A DNA stretch of 64,000 bases, taken from assembly GCF_042665255.1 (NCBI RefSeq), contig NZ_JBHTCD010000007.1. One strand, written 5' to 3'. The notes under the pieces were generated by a model. That model searched no databases and was not told where the DNA came from. It saw only the letters and a list, made by a program, of their open reading frames with translations. This DNA comes from Insolitispirillum peregrinum (GTDB lineage: Bacteria > Pseudomonadota > Alphaproteobacteria > Rhodospirillales > Rhodospirillaceae). Numbering within the stretch: the first letter of the stretch is position 1; every line of letters starts with the position of its first letter. Made by a program: the position numbers and the translations under genes. Shown here piece after piece: positions 50,396 through 60,140 of the stretch.

Positions 50396-52495
50396 ATGCT
50401 GCAAAACATGTCTCTCAAATGGATGATCGGCCTGTTCCTTGGTACAGTTGCAAGCGTTGCAATCATGTATGGTGTGGTTGAGCTCAGGATTGCTTTACAG
50501 GGATGGAGGAATGCCCTGCATGTGGAGCAATCCGCCGAAATCAGCCGGGTCCTGTTGCAAGCCCAGATCAATAGTCGCCTGGAGCGGCGAGCATTCCGGG
50601 TCGCCCTGATGGCCGAGGCTCCCGTCGGGCAGGATTTGCAGGCACAGATAGAGACCTATCGGCGGGGAGCCGAGGACAGCTATGACGCCGCCCTGCGCCT
50701 GATCGAGCAAAGTGGCACGCAGCAGGTTCTTGCCGTGGTGCCGGATTTGCGGACACGCCATCAGGCACTGGTGACGCTGCGGGGGCAACTCGATCGTGAT
50801 ATTGCGGTGTCCCTTGGCGCGCGAACGGCCTCGTCGCTGGAGCAGTCGCAGACTGTTTCTCTCGATTTCCTGCAGGCTTTGCAGAGAACGGTGCAGGAGG
50901 TGGATGACGGGGTCCGGGGCCTTGATCGCAAGCTGGACCTTTATCTGGCGTTAAAGCAGGAAAGCTGGGCCAGCCGCAGTGATTACGGGGTGCTGATGGC
51001 GAAAACGGAACAGGCGCTTGCCCATGGACAGGCCTTGTCCGCCGAGGAAATGCGCGAGCTGTATGAAAGCCGCGGAGCCGTGCTGGCTGACTGGAAACAG
51101 GTGCGGGAGGTGCTGCTGTTGCCGGGGGTGCCGGAAACGGTGAGCCGTGCTGTGCGCAAGGCGGATGACGGCAATTTTGGTGATGCCGCCTGGCAGGAGG
51201 CACAGACCCTGTATGCCAATCTGATCGCCGGGCAGCCAACCGGGCTCACTTTGCGACAGTTGCAGGATCTGAATACTGTCCGCTCTGCCCTGATTGCCGA
51301 TGTTTCCCTGAGTGCCATTGATCAGATGGTCCGGGAGTCCCATCGTCTGGCTGACGACTCCCTTGCAACGGTGTGGGTTGCCAGCGGTGCGCTGCTGGTG
51401 GTGATTCTGTTGTCGGCGGGCGGAATCCGGGTGGCCCATCGGGGCATTGGCATGCCGCTGAAGAATCTGGAACACTCGATGCGGACGCTGGCGGCAGGAA
51501 CGCTGGATCAGGTGGTTCCCCACACACGGGCTGGCAATGAAATCGGGACGATGGCTCGGGCTGTCGTCTGTTTCCAGGATGGGCTAAAGCATGCACGGCA
51601 GTTGGAAGACGAGGCCGTCCGTCAGCGCGCGCAGGCTGAAATCCTGCGGCGGGAGACGCTGCTGGAGATTGCGTCTGATCTTGACCGTCAGGTCGGGGGA
51701 ACGGTGGCATCGGTGTCTTCGGCGGCGGCACAGGTCAAGGGAACGGCACGCAGCATGTCAGGATCAGCCAGTTCGACCCTTCACCAATCCACCTCGGTTT
51801 CGGCAGCGGCTGAACAGGCGTCGGCCAGCGTGGCGGCGGTGGCTGGTGCCGCCGATGAACTGGGGGCGTCGGTGGGGGAAATCCGGCGGCAGGTTGAGGT
51901 TTCGGTGGGCCGGGCACAGGCGGCGGTCGAGGAAGCGCAAGATGCTGCCGCGATCATTGGCGAACTGGAAGAAGCAACCGGACGTATTACCAGCATTGTG
52001 GACCTGATCAGCCATATTGCCAGCCAGACCAACCTGTTAGCCCTGAACGCCACCATCGAGGCGGCGCGTGCCGGCTCTGCAGGCAAGGGGTTTGCGGTGG
52101 TGGCTGGCGAGGTCAAGGGGCTGGCGTCCCAGACATCGCAGGCAACATCCCGGATTGGCCAGCACATCGACGCCATTCAGCAGACAACGGCACGGGCGGT
52201 GCGGGCGATGGCCGATGTGGCAGGGTCAATTACCGGGATCAGTGAAACCACTGATGTTATTTCGACCACCATTGAGCAGCAATTGCTCGCAACCCGCGAA
52301 ATTGTCGACAGCATATCACAGGCCTCTGTCGGTGCGCGGAAGGTGTCGGTGATCATTGCCGATGTGGCCCGATCGGCCGGGAAGACCGAGGACGATGCCG
52401 GGCAGATGTTTCAGGTATCCTCGGAACTGGCACAACAGGCCGCTGATTTGCAGTCGCAGATTCAGCAGTTTCTGACCAGTATCCGCAGTGCCTGA
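50396..52495 (+). CDS. methyl-accepting chemotaxis protein
   Basis: A 699-residue chemoreceptor. Helix 1 is near residues 13-33, then a helical ligand-binding domain of about 290 residues, helix 2 (VWVASGALLVVILLSAGG), a HAMP domain and a long signalling domain whose hairpin tip region reads GLASQTSQATSRIGQHIDAI and NLLALNATIEAARAG. It signals to CheA/CheW at the inner membrane. No C-terminal CheR/CheB pentapeptide is visible. No ligand or gene partner is encoded beside it. The start at 50396 (MLQNMSLKW) follows GAAGGGGG. Confidence 0.93.
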   Translation: MLQNMSLKWMIGLFLGTVASVAIMYGVVELRIALQGWRNALHVEQSAEISRVLLQAQINSRLERRAFRVALMAEAPVGQDLQAQIETYRRGAEDSYDAALRLIEQSGTQQVLAVVPDLRTRHQALVTLRGQLDRDIAVSLGARTASSLEQSQTVSLDFLQALQRTVQEVDDGVRGLDRKLDLYLALKQESWASRSDYGVLMAKTEQALAHGQALSAEEMRELYESRGAVLADWKQVREVLLLPGVPETVSRAVRKADDGNFGDAAWQEAQTLYANLIAGQPTGLTLRQLQDLNTVRSALIADVSLSAIDQMVRESHRLADDSLATVWVASGALLVVILLSAGGIRVAHRGIGMPLKNLEHSMRTLAAGTLDQVVPHTRAGNEIGTMARAVVCFQDGLKHARQLEDEAVRQRAQAEILRRETLLEIASDLDRQVGGTVASVSSAAAQVKGTARSMSGSASSTLHQSTSVSAAAEQASASVAAVAGAADELGASVGEIRRQVEVSVGRAQAAVEEAQDAAAIIGELEEATGRITSIVDLISHIASQTNLLALNATIEAARAGSAGKGFAVVAGEVKGLASQTSQATSRIGQHIDAIQQTTARAVRAMADVAGSITGISETTDVISTTIEQQLLATREIVDSISQASVGARKVSVIIADVARSAGKTEDDAGQMFQVSSELAQQAADLQSQIQQFLTSIRSA

Positions 52496-52523
52496 CATTT
52501 GGGGAAATACGGTTCAGTTAATA

Positions 52524-52552
52524 TTGACAGTTATTCGCAATAAATGTAAGGG
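52524..52552 (+). promoter_or_regulatory. candidate iron-regulated promoter of the sigma/anti-sigma operon
   Basis: TTGACA at 52524-52529 is a perfect -35 hexamer. About 17 bases on is a weak -10. Between them lies TTATTCGCAATAA (52531-52543), a perfect palindrome with 5-bp arms that could be a Fur-type operator. FecI-type sigma genes are usually Fur controlled, which is why I report it. Confidence 0.4.
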
Positions 52553-52629
52553 TGCGGTCATCCCGGACCGTTCTCCGCCCGCGCATGGCAGGGGACGAGG
52601 CCAACGAAAGGGCGGCAGGTCGCAGGCTG

Positions 52630-53160
52630 ATGGCACGCAACAGACATGGCACTATCGATGACGGACCGGTCGAGGTCTTTGTCTCGCACCGGGCGGCGCT
52701 GGTGGACTATGCGACGCCAATCCTTGGCTGCCGTTCGCGGGCCGAAGATATCGTACAGGATGCGTTTCTGCGCTTTAACACGGCGGCAACCGATGCGGAC
52801 CCACCGATCACCCATCCGGTGGCCTATCTCTATCGCATTGTGCGCAATCTGGCGCTGAACTGGCGCCGCAGCCAGAAAGACGCCGGGCGGGAAACCAGCG
52901 AGCCCGAAATTCTGGATGCCGTTGCTGCCCAGACTCCCTCACCCGAGGAGCAGGCCCTGTACCGCGACGAGTTGCGGGTGATGATGGCTGCGCTGGAAGA
53001 ATTGCCGGAACGGACCCGCCGGGCCTTTGAACTGCACCGGCTGAACGGCTATACCTTTCAGCGTGTGGCTGAAACGCTCGGTATTTCGGTGGGGCTGGCC
53101 CATCAGCTGGTCCGCGATGCCCTGACGTTCTGTGCAAGCCGTCTGGATGATGATGACTGA
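52630..53160 (+). CDS. ECF sigma factor, FecI-like
   Basis: A 176-residue ECF sigma factor with region 2 (CRSRAEDIVQDAFLRF, HPVAYLYRIVRNLALNWRR) and region 4 (LPERTRRAFELHRLNGYTFQ, RVAETLGISVGLAHQLVRDA). FecI types direct transcription of TonB-dependent receptor genes once released by their FecR partner. The start is uncertain: ATG 52630 and ATG 52585 are both possible and neither has a strong ribosome site. The FecR gene overlaps its end. The nearby iron receptor at 55552 is the expected target. Confidence 0.88.
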   Translation: MARNRHGTIDDGPVEVFVSHRAALVDYATPILGCRSRAEDIVQDAFLRFNTAATDADPPITHPVAYLYRIVRNLALNWRRSQKDAGRETSEPEILDAVAAQTPSPEEQALYRDELRVMMAALEELPERTRRAFELHRLNGYTFQRVAETLGISVGLAHQLVRDALTFCASRLDDDD

Positions 53161-54205
53161 TACCGCAAAGACTCCCCCGGATGATCCGGCGCGCCGTCAG
53201 GCCGACGAGGCACTGCGTCAGGCCATCGACTGGCTGATGGCCGAACAGGCGGCGGCAACGGCCAGCGAGCGGGCACAGATACAGGCTGCCCGTGTCCAGT
53301 GGCTGGCCGATGATCCGCTGCGCGGCAAGGCCTGGCGCAAGGCCGAACGGGTTTGGCGCCTGAGCGGCGAGGCATTGCCGCTGATCCAGCCGGGTGGGTC
53401 TGTGCCGATGGTCGAGACACCGCCGGTGGTGGTGGCCTTTCCGTCGCCGTCTGTCGGCAAAAATCCGTGGCGTCGCCGGGTTGGCGGGCTGGCGGCAGCG
53501 GCCTGTCTGGCGCTGGTGGTGATCAGTGGTGGCTGGATGCCGTGGGGGGCGGAATACCGCACCGGCACCGGCACGATGCAGCAGATTGCCCTTGCTGACG
53601 GCAGCCAGATCACTCTGGCGGCGGGTAGTGCGCTGGACACGGCCTTGTCCGCCGATCGCCGGGGGGTGATCCTGCGCGAAGGTCAGGCATTTTTTCAGGT
53701 GGCCCCGGATCGCCAGCGGCCTTTTGTGGTGTCGGCGGGAGCGATGACCATCACCGTCACCGGGACGGCTTTTGACGTGCAGCGCGAAGAGACGGAAACG
53801 GTGGTGGCGGTGGCTTCCGGCGCAGTCGAGGTGCGGATAGAGGGCGGCGAAACCCTGTCGCTGAAGCCCGGAGACCGGGTTCGCCTGACCGCAACCGACA
53901 GGGCGGTACAGCGGGACCGGGTGACACCGCAGGAACCGGGCCTGTGGCGGGATGGCCGTCTGGTGGTCAGCAACCAGCCGGTGGTGCAGGTGATTGAAAC
54001 CCTGCGCCACCACTTCCATGGCCTGATCGTGCTGGAGGATGCCGACGGCACGGGGCAGGCACTGGCCGGGCGGGTGGTGACCGGTGTTTTTGACCTGCGC
54101 GATCCCCGCACGGCGCTGGAAACCATCGCCCGCCTGCACGGTGGTTCGGTGCGCCAGATCACCCCCTATGTGCTGGTGGTGTCCGCCGCAGACGGAAAAA
54201 ACTGA
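53147..54205 (+). CDS. FecR family anti-sigma factor
   Basis: A 352-residue single-pass membrane regulator. The cytoplasmic DUF4880-type N-terminus (AIDWLMAEQAAATASERAQI, VQWLADDPLRGKAWRKAERVW) binds the sigma factor. A membrane helix lies near residues 116-132 (AAAACLALVVISGGW), followed by the periplasmic FecR domain (IALADGSQITLAAGSALDT, VTVTGTAFDVQ). It relays receptor occupancy at the outer membrane to the sigma factor. Translation starts at one of three consecutive ATG codons (53147-53155) inside the end of the sigma gene. Confidence 0.9.
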   Translation: MMMTDTAKTPPDDPARRQADEALRQAIDWLMAEQAAATASERAQIQAARVQWLADDPLRGKAWRKAERVWRLSGEALPLIQPGGSVPMVETPPVVVAFPSPSVGKNPWRRRVGGLAAAACLALVVISGGWMPWGAEYRTGTGTMQQIALADGSQITLAAGSALDTALSADRRGVILREGQAFFQVAPDRQRPFVVSAGAMTITVTGTAFDVQREETETVVAVASGAVEVRIEGGETLSLKPGDRVRLTATDRAVQRDRVTPQEPGLWRDGRLVVSNQPVVQVIETLRHHFHGLIVLEDADGTGQALAGRVVTGVFDLRDPRTALETIARLHGGSVRQITPYVLVVSAADGKN

Positions 54206-54266
54206 AGATCCTGCCGCCGTGGGTGTCCTGACAGCAGACCGACCCTGTGCAGGAGCCTTGCTGACC

Positions 54267-55457
54267 ATGTTTCCGTCCCGCGCCTTTTCGCTCGCACCGC
54301 TGGTGGTGCAGGGTTTCGCCTGCTCGATGGCGATGATGGCCTTTGCCGCGCTGGTCGGTCCGATCGGGCGCACCGTGGGGCTGTCACCGTGGCAGATGGG
54401 CACGGTGGTCACCCTGTCCGGGATGGCGTGGGTGCTGGCCGCGCCGCTGTGGGGGCGGGCCAGTGACCGGCTGGGGCGTCGTCCGGTCCTGCTGACCGGC
54501 ATTGTGGGCTTTGCCCTGTCGTACCTCGTGCTGTGCCTGTTCATCGCCTGGTCCCTGCACACCCTGCCTGCCGAGGGAGTGATCCTGCTCGGGCTGGTGC
54601 TGGCGCGCAGTGTCGGCGGGGTGTTCTTTGCCGCTGTCCCTGCCGCCAGCGTGGCACTGATTGCCGACCATGTGCCCGCCGAACGGCGCACGCGGGCCAT
54701 GGCCACCATGGGGATGGCCAACGGTGCCAGCATGGTGATCGGACCGGCGGTGGTCGGGCTGATGGCCCCGTGGGGGATCGAAGCCCCGTTGCTGGTGATT
54801 GGCCTGCTGCCGGTGCTGGCGGCGGGGGTGTTGTGGTGGCGGGTGCCCCATGCCGCCCCGGTCAGCGGCACCACCAGCCTGCCACCACCCCGCCTGCAGG
54901 ATCCCCGCTTGCGGCTGCCGTTGCTGGCTGCCTTTGCCAGCATGGGCTCGGTGGCGGTGGCGCAGGTGGTGGTAGGATTTTATGTCATCGACCGGCTGGC
55001 GCTGTCGCCACAGCAGGGGGCGCAGGCCGCCGGGATGGTGCTGGCAACGGTAGGGGGGGCGCTGGTGCTGACGCAGGCGTTGGTGCGGCATCTGTCGATG
55101 GCTCCGGTGCGGTTGATCCGCTGGGGGGCCATCTGCGCGGCGCTGGGCTTTCTGGCAGCCGGGATGGCCTCTTCGCTGCCGCTGCTGTGCGTGGGCTATG
55201 CGGTGGCGGCGATGGGCATGGGGATGATCTGGCCGTCGGTGTCGGTATTGGCCGCCGGAGCCGTCGAGGCGCACGAACAGGGGGCCGCTGCCGGGGCGGT
55301 GGCGGCGGCGCAGGGACTGGGGACGGTGGTCGGGCCGTTGCTGGGGACGGGTATTTATGCCCTGCAAGCCTCTGGTCCCTACTGGCTGGTGGCAACGGTG
55401 ATGGCGGCGGTGGCTATCTTTGCACAAAGCACCCCTAAAAATGGGGGTATGGAGTGA
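54267..55457 (+). CDS. MFS transporter
   Basis: A 396-residue, 12-helix major facilitator. The loop 2-3 motif is PLWGRASDRLGRRPVLLTG, the antiporter-type signature, and ARSVGGVFFAAVPAASVALI lies in the fifth helix. AGGAGCC precedes the ATG at 54267. It lies between fecR and the TonB-dependent receptor gene, which suggests a role in siderophore export or import of the ferric complex, but this is inference. Transcription probably continues from the sigma operon. Confidence 0.88.
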   Translation: MFPSRAFSLAPLVVQGFACSMAMMAFAALVGPIGRTVGLSPWQMGTVVTLSGMAWVLAAPLWGRASDRLGRRPVLLTGIVGFALSYLVLCLFIAWSLHTLPAEGVILLGLVLARSVGGVFFAAVPAASVALIADHVPAERRTRAMATMGMANGASMVIGPAVVGLMAPWGIEAPLLVIGLLPVLAAGVLWWRVPHAAPVSGTTSLPPPRLQDPRLRLPLLAAFASMGSVAVAQVVVGFYVIDRLALSPQQGAQAAGMVLATVGGALVLTQALVRHLSMAPVRLIRWGAICAALGFLAAGMASSLPLLCVGYAVAAMGMGMIWPSVSVLAAGAVEAHEQGAAAGAVAAAQGLGTVVGPLLGTGIYALQASGPYWLVATVMAAVAIFAQSTPKNGGME

Positions 55458-55505
55458 AAATCTGAAAATCCGGATCGTTGGGGTGTCTTCTTTCTGAACG
55501 TAAAC

Positions 55506-55522
55506 GCGAATGATAATCGCTT
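55506..55522. promoter_or_regulatory. candidate Fur box before the TonB receptor gene
   Basis: GCGAATGATAATCGC is a partial palindrome containing the GATAAT hexamer typical of Fur boxes. It lies 30 bases before the receptor start. Matches are imperfect, so this is tentative. Confidence 0.45.
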
Positions 55523-55551
55523 GCTATTTTAGGATTCAGGAGATACCACCA

Positions 55552-57894
55552 ATGAACACCGAGGGGAGCCGGCTGCCGCGCCGTCACCAGTACCGCATGC
55601 GACAGGGGATGGTCAGCATGATGGCCGTGATGGCGCTGTGCAGTCTGGGGGGACTGACAGGAAACGCCGTGGCGGCAGACAACACCACAGGGGGGCAGAC
55701 CCGGCAAGGCACTGGCTTTGCCATTCCGGCGCAGCCGCTGGCCAGTGCCCTGACCGCCTATGGCCTGCAGGCCGGGGTGCAGGTGGCCGTTGATCCGGCG
55801 GCGATTTCCGGTGTGACCTCGCCGGGGGTGAACGGGACCTACAGCGCCGAACAGGCACTGGCCTCGCTGCTGTCCGGCTCGGGGTTGGTGTGGCAGTTCA
55901 CCAGTCCGACCTCGGTGGTGCTGGAACGCCCGGCGGCGGGGGATGCGTCGTCGTTGATGCTGGCGCCGGTGGTGGTGTCGGGCGAGCGTGTCGAGCGGTC
56001 GTTGCGGGAAACCGCCTCCAGCGTGGCGGTGCTGGACAGGGTGACGCTCGACGAGCGGCCCGACATCTCGGGGGCCAACCGGGTGACCGAGAACGTCGCC
56101 AACGTGGTGACCATCGAACCCAGCAACCATGCGCCGGTGGTGCGCGGGCTGGAAGGCGCCGGACCGGCCATCGGGGCCAATGCCTTCTTTGCCGGGGTGC
56201 GCCCGCGCCTGACGGTGCAGATGGATGGCCGCCCGCTGTCGTTCAACGAAATGATCTTTGGTGATGCCTCGACGTGGGATGTCGAGCAGGTGGAAGTCTT
56301 CCGTGGGCCACAGAGCACGGTGCAGGGACGCAATTCGATTGCCGGGGCAATCGTGATGAAGACCACCGACCCGACCTATGAGCCGGAAGGCAAAATCCGC
56401 CTGTCGGCGGGCAATCATGACTACCGGCAGGTGGCGGGGGCGGTGTCCGGCCCGATTGTCGAAGATCAGGTGGCGGTGCGTCTGGCCTTTGAACGGGCCA
56501 CCAGCACCAGCGAGCTGAAATTCCAGCCCTATGAGGGCGAAAATGATCCGGGCGATTATCAGGCGACCACCATGCGCGCCAAAATCCTGCTGGAGCCGAA
56601 AAAGCTGGAAGGGTTCCGCACGCTGGTGTCGGTCAGCCACAGCAATTACGAAGGCCCGCAGGCGGAATACGTCAAGGCCCCCTATGGCAGCACCGGCACG
56701 CCCTATTCGATCAACGTCGCCACCTTTAACCCGCGCAGCCTGAACGGCACCATCGAAACCACCTGGGAACTGACTGACAGCCTGACCTTTGAAAATCATG
56801 CCTCGCTGTCGGACCTCAGCGTGCGGCGTCATGCCCCGGCGGGAACCGGCAACGTGAGGATTGATGGCCGCGAAGCCAGCCTTGAGCCGCGCCTGCATTT
56901 CACCGGCCTTGACGGTCGGGTGAAGGGCTTTGGCGGCTATTACGGCATGCGCGGCAAGCAAGATGAATTCATCGACATGCTGAACAGCTATTACATGGAC
57001 AAGACCGCAACCGATGCGGTGTTCGGCGAAGCCACGGTCGGGCTGACCCCGGTCCTTGACCTGACACTGGGGGGCCGTCTGGAAGAAGAAACCCGCCAGC
57101 GTATCGGCGGTACCGGGCGGTTTGCGGTTGATTTCGATGAAACCTATCAGGTGTTCCTGCCCAAGGCCGGACTGGCATGGCGAGTGGATAACGAATGGAC
57201 GGTCGGAACCACCGTGTCGCGCGGCTATAATGGTGGCGGGGCGGGCGTGACCTTTGCCGCGCCGTTTACCAGCTATTCCTATGACCCGGAATATGTCTGG
57301 AACTACGAAGCCTATACCCGTGCCGACCTGCTGGACGGGGCGCTGCGCCTGACCGGCAACGTGTTCTATGCCGACTATAAAGACCTGCAACTGCCTTACC
57401 GTCTGGCCGCCAACTCGACGGTGATCCGCAATGCCCGCGAAGCTGCCACCTATGGCACCGAACTGGGCGCCCGCTGGCGTGCCACTCCCGAACTGGAAGT
57501 GTTTGGTGATATCGGCCTGCTGAAAACCGAAATCCTCAGCTATCCGGGATCAGGCTACGAAGGCAACGACTTCCCGCAGGCTCCGGCGCTGACCGGCTCC
57601 GTCGGGGTCAGCTATCACCCGACCGATGCGTGGGAACTGGGCGGCGAGGCCCGCTATTCCGAAGCCTATTATTCCGATGTTGCCAACACCGCGCGCGGCA
57701 AGGTCGATCCCTATTGGGTGGTCAACCTGCACGGCAGCTATGACCTCGGTGGGCCGCGCCTGTTCGGCTCGATCCGCAACCTGCTCGATACCGACGCGAT
57801 CACCGATATCGGTCTGGGGGCCACCGAGAGCAGCGACTATGCCTCGATGCTGCCGTCGCGCACCTTTGTGATGGGGGTTGAGGCGTCGTTCTAA
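55552..57894 (+). CDS. TonB-dependent siderophore receptor with STN domain
   Basis: A 780-residue outer-membrane receptor of the FecA/FpvA signalling class. After a signal peptide (cleavage near AVAA, residue 42) comes an STN domain (FAIPAQPLASALTAYGLQAG, VNGTYSAEQALASLLSGSGL), which contacts FecR. A plug domain (VVVSGERVERSLRETASSV, EVFRGPQSTVQGRNSIAGA) and a 22-strand barrel ending VMGVEASF follow. CAGGAG lies before the ATG at 55552. Together with the sigma/FecR pair and downstream PepSY genes, it forms an iron-siderophore uptake locus; the siderophore is unknown. Confidence 0.93.
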   Translation: MNTEGSRLPRRHQYRMRQGMVSMMAVMALCSLGGLTGNAVAADNTTGGQTRQGTGFAIPAQPLASALTAYGLQAGVQVAVDPAAISGVTSPGVNGTYSAEQALASLLSGSGLVWQFTSPTSVVLERPAAGDASSLMLAPVVVSGERVERSLRETASSVAVLDRVTLDERPDISGANRVTENVANVVTIEPSNHAPVVRGLEGAGPAIGANAFFAGVRPRLTVQMDGRPLSFNEMIFGDASTWDVEQVEVFRGPQSTVQGRNSIAGAIVMKTTDPTYEPEGKIRLSAGNHDYRQVAGAVSGPIVEDQVAVRLAFERATSTSELKFQPYEGENDPGDYQATTMRAKILLEPKKLEGFRTLVSVSHSNYEGPQAEYVKAPYGSTGTPYSINVATFNPRSLNGTIETTWELTDSLTFENHASLSDLSVRRHAPAGTGNVRIDGREASLEPRLHFTGLDGRVKGFGGYYGMRGKQDEFIDMLNSYYMDKTATDAVFGEATVGLTPVLDLTLGGRLEEETRQRIGGTGRFAVDFDETYQVFLPKAGLAWRVDNEWTVGTTVSRGYNGGGAGVTFAAPFTSYSYDPEYVWNYEAYTRADLLDGALRLTGNVFYADYKDLQLPYRLAANSTVIRNAREAATYGTELGARWRATPELEVFGDIGLLKTEILSYPGSGYEGNDFPQAPALTGSVGVSYHPTDAWELGGEARYSEAYYSDVANTARGKVDPYWVVNLHGSYDLGGPRLFGSIRNLLDTDAITDIGLGATESSDYASMLPSRTFVMGVEASF

Positions 57895-57943
57895 AAAGTG
57901 TGGGCGTGATGCATGAGCAGAAAGAGGATGTGAGGAGGAGTGA

Positions 57944-58255
57944 ATGAATGAGAGTGCAGCGGTGGTCCTGTTGGCCACGGCACTGGTGGCGGCGGGGACG
58001 GCAAGCCTGTACCTGACCGCCCCCCGGCAGCAATGGCTGGGCCGTCCGCTGTCCTCCCGTCACTGGCGGGGGATCGGGGCGGTGTTGTGGCTGGCGGGCT
58101 GGTGGCTGTGGGGCGACCAGACCCGACCGGTGACGGCGCTGTTCGTCGCCCTGATGCTCAGCATGCTGGTGCTGGTGGCGATGCCGTTGCTGGCGGTGTT
58201 GCGCGAGGCTCATCAGGCCCGCCAGTCGGCTCCCCGGTCAGGAGGCCCTTCATGA
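57944..58255 (+). CDS. small membrane protein, DUF3325-like
   Basis: A 103-residue protein with three hydrophobic helices (VVLLATALVAAGTASLYLT, GIGAVLWLAGWWLWG, ALFVALMLSMLVLVAMPLL). Its size, helix layout and place after a TonB receptor and before DUF3649-like and PepSY genes match the DUF3325 family of iron-uptake accessory proteins. Function is unknown. GAGGAGG lies before the ATG, and its end overlaps the next gene by four bases. Confidence 0.7.
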   Translation: MNESAAVVLLATALVAAGTASLYLTAPRQQWLGRPLSSRHWRGIGAVLWLAGWWLWGDQTRPVTALFVALMLSMLVLVAMPLLAVLREAHQARQSAPRSGGPS

Positions 58256-58542
58256 AGACCGCTGTTGAGGCTCCGGCAATCAAGGCCCATTGGTGGGCCA
58301 AGACGCTGGCGGGCGTGATCTGTGGCTTTGCGCTGGCACTGGCGCTGGCAACGCTGTTCCACCAGCTGACCCCCGGTGGTCCGGGCAAGCTGATGCTGTT
58401 GATGTGGCTGATCTCCCCGCTCTGGCTGACCATGGCCTCGCTGGTCTACCTGTTCCGCGATGGCTGGCGGGCGTGGGGCTGGCTGGGGGGAGCCTCGGTG
58501 CTGGCCTATGGGGCCGTGTTTGTATCGAAACTGGGAAGCTGA
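58252..58542 (+). CDS. small membrane protein, DUF3649-like
   Basis: A 96-residue protein with three hydrophobic segments (LAGVICGFALALALATLF, LMLLMWLISPLWLTMASLVY, WLGGASVLAYGAVFVS). It resembles the DUF3649 group of iron-uptake accessory proteins by size, hydropathy and position. AGGAGG precedes its ATG. It ends 5 bases before the PepSY gene, so all three are one operon. The family's role in siderophore handling is not established. Confidence 0.7.
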   Translation: MKTAVEAPAIKAHWWAKTLAGVICGFALALALATLFHQLTPGGPGKLMLLMWLISPLWLTMASLVYLFRDGWRAWGWLGGASVLAYGAVFVSKLGS

Positions 58543-58547
58543 GCACG

Positions 58548-60122
58548 ATGCACAACGAAACCATCCGCCATTACAAGGCGGTCCACACCTGGACCGGCAT
58601 TTTGTGCGGGCTGTTCCTGTTCGTGGCGTTTTATGCCGGAGCCTTGACGGTGTTTGCGCCGTCGCTGACCCGCTGGGCAACGCCGGAAACCCTGCCTGCA
58701 ACCCCGCTGGAGCAGGTTGATGGCCTGATTGCCCGCGCCATGGAGCAGGTGCCACTGACCCGCGAGCAGTTTCGCGTCCGCCTGGACGAGACGGGAGGCA
58801 ATGCCGCGTGGGTCAGCTGGCCGAAAAACGGACCGGCCTCGCCGCGCGAAAAGGTGCCGGAGGTCGGGGCGGTGCTGGCGGCTGATGGCAGCCTGACCAT
58901 CGTTGATCTGCCCCATCGTGAGCTGGGGGAGTTCATTGACACCCTGCACCGGACGGCGGGCCTGCCAGTGGATGTCGAACTGGGATCGATGTTCATGGGG
59001 GTGGTCAGCGCGCTGTACTTCGTGGCGCTGGTCTCGGGGCTGATCGTCCTGTTGCCATCGCTGATCAAGGATTTGTTCGTGGTCCGGCTGGGGAAAAACG
59101 TCAAACGCTTCTGGCTGGATGCCCATAATCTGGTCGGTCTGGTCTGCCTGCCGTTCCATCTGGTCATTGCGGTGACGTCGGTGGTGTTCGGACTGCACGA
59201 CGAGATTTATGCGGTGATGAATCCGGTGACTTTTCAGGGTGAAATCCGCCAGATGTTCCAGCGGGAAAGCCCGTTTTCTGCCATCAAGCCCGATGCCGAA
59301 CCGGCTCCGTTGCTGCCGGTGACGACGCTGTTGCAGCGGGTGAGGGAAACCGCACCGGACTTCCGTCCCTACATGCTGGAAATCCGTCAGGCCGGGACCA
59401 AAGGGGCCAGTGTCTCGGTGTGGGGGAATGATGAACAGTATCTGGCCTACCGCACCGGGCTGGCGGTGGTCAACGGCGCGACCGGCGCGGTGGTCAATAC
59501 CGATTATGTCCCCGAGTTGCAGGGCGGCTATGGCTCGACGGTGGCGGCGTTCTTTGCCCTGCACTTCGGGACCTATGGCGGCGAGCCGGTGAAGTGGGGC
59601 TATCTGGTGCTGGGGCTGGCCGGGGCCTTTGTGTTCTATTCCGGCAACCTGCTGTGGATCGAAAGCCGTCGCCGCCATGAAAAACGCTCGACCGGGCCGG
59701 TGACGCAAAGCCGCTCGACCCATGTGATGGCGGCGCTGACCGTCGGCGTCTGTCTGGGCTGCGTTAGCGGGGTTTCGCTGGCGATCATCGCTGGCAAGCT
59801 GATGCCGATGCTGGGCGATGATCCCTTGCCGTGGCAGAACGCGGTCTATTATGCGGCGCTGGTGCTGTCGGTGGGGTGGGCGCTGGTGCGCGGCGCCGCG
59901 CGGGCAACGGTGCCGTTGCTGTGGGCGGCGGCGCTGGCGACAGCCCTGATTCCGCTGCTGGCGCTGCTCGAGGTGCTGATGCCGCAGGCCAACGGTGATC
60001 CCGGTGGTTTGGTGCTGGAAGCGGTGGCGCTGGTGGGGGCGATCCTGCTGCTGTGGATGGCGCGGGCTTCGGCCCGGCGGCTGCGCAACGGGTCCCGCGA
60101 CAGTGTGTGGTCGGCGGCCTGA
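58548..60122 (+). CDS. PepSY-associated TM helix protein
   Basis: A 524-residue inner-membrane protein with four to five helices and two large periplasmic PepSY-type regions. The N-terminus RHYKAVHTWTGILCGLFLFV and the downstream WLDAHNLVGLVCLPFHLVIA are the conserved family helices with paired histidines that may bind haem or metal. FhuF-like or ferric-siderophore reductases of this kind release iron from siderophores in the periplasm or membrane. It is the last gene of the iron operon and is followed by a strong terminator. Confidence 0.85.
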   Translation: MHNETIRHYKAVHTWTGILCGLFLFVAFYAGALTVFAPSLTRWATPETLPATPLEQVDGLIARAMEQVPLTREQFRVRLDETGGNAAWVSWPKNGPASPREKVPEVGAVLAADGSLTIVDLPHRELGEFIDTLHRTAGLPVDVELGSMFMGVVSALYFVALVSGLIVLLPSLIKDLFVVRLGKNVKRFWLDAHNLVGLVCLPFHLVIAVTSVVFGLHDEIYAVMNPVTFQGEIRQMFQRESPFSAIKPDAEPAPLLPVTTLLQRVRETAPDFRPYMLEIRQAGTKGASVSVWGNDEQYLAYRTGLAVVNGATGAVVNTDYVPELQGGYGSTVAAFFALHFGTYGGEPVKWGYLVLGLAGAFVFYSGNLLWIESRRRHEKRSTGPVTQSRSTHVMAALTVGVCLGCVSGVSLAIIAGKLMPMLGDDPLPWQNAVYYAALVLSVGWALVRGAARATVPLLWAAALATALIPLLALLEVLMPQANGDPGGLVLEAVALVGAILLLWMARASARRLRNGSRDSVWSAA

Positions 60123-60140
60123 TCGTCGAATGTAAAAAAA

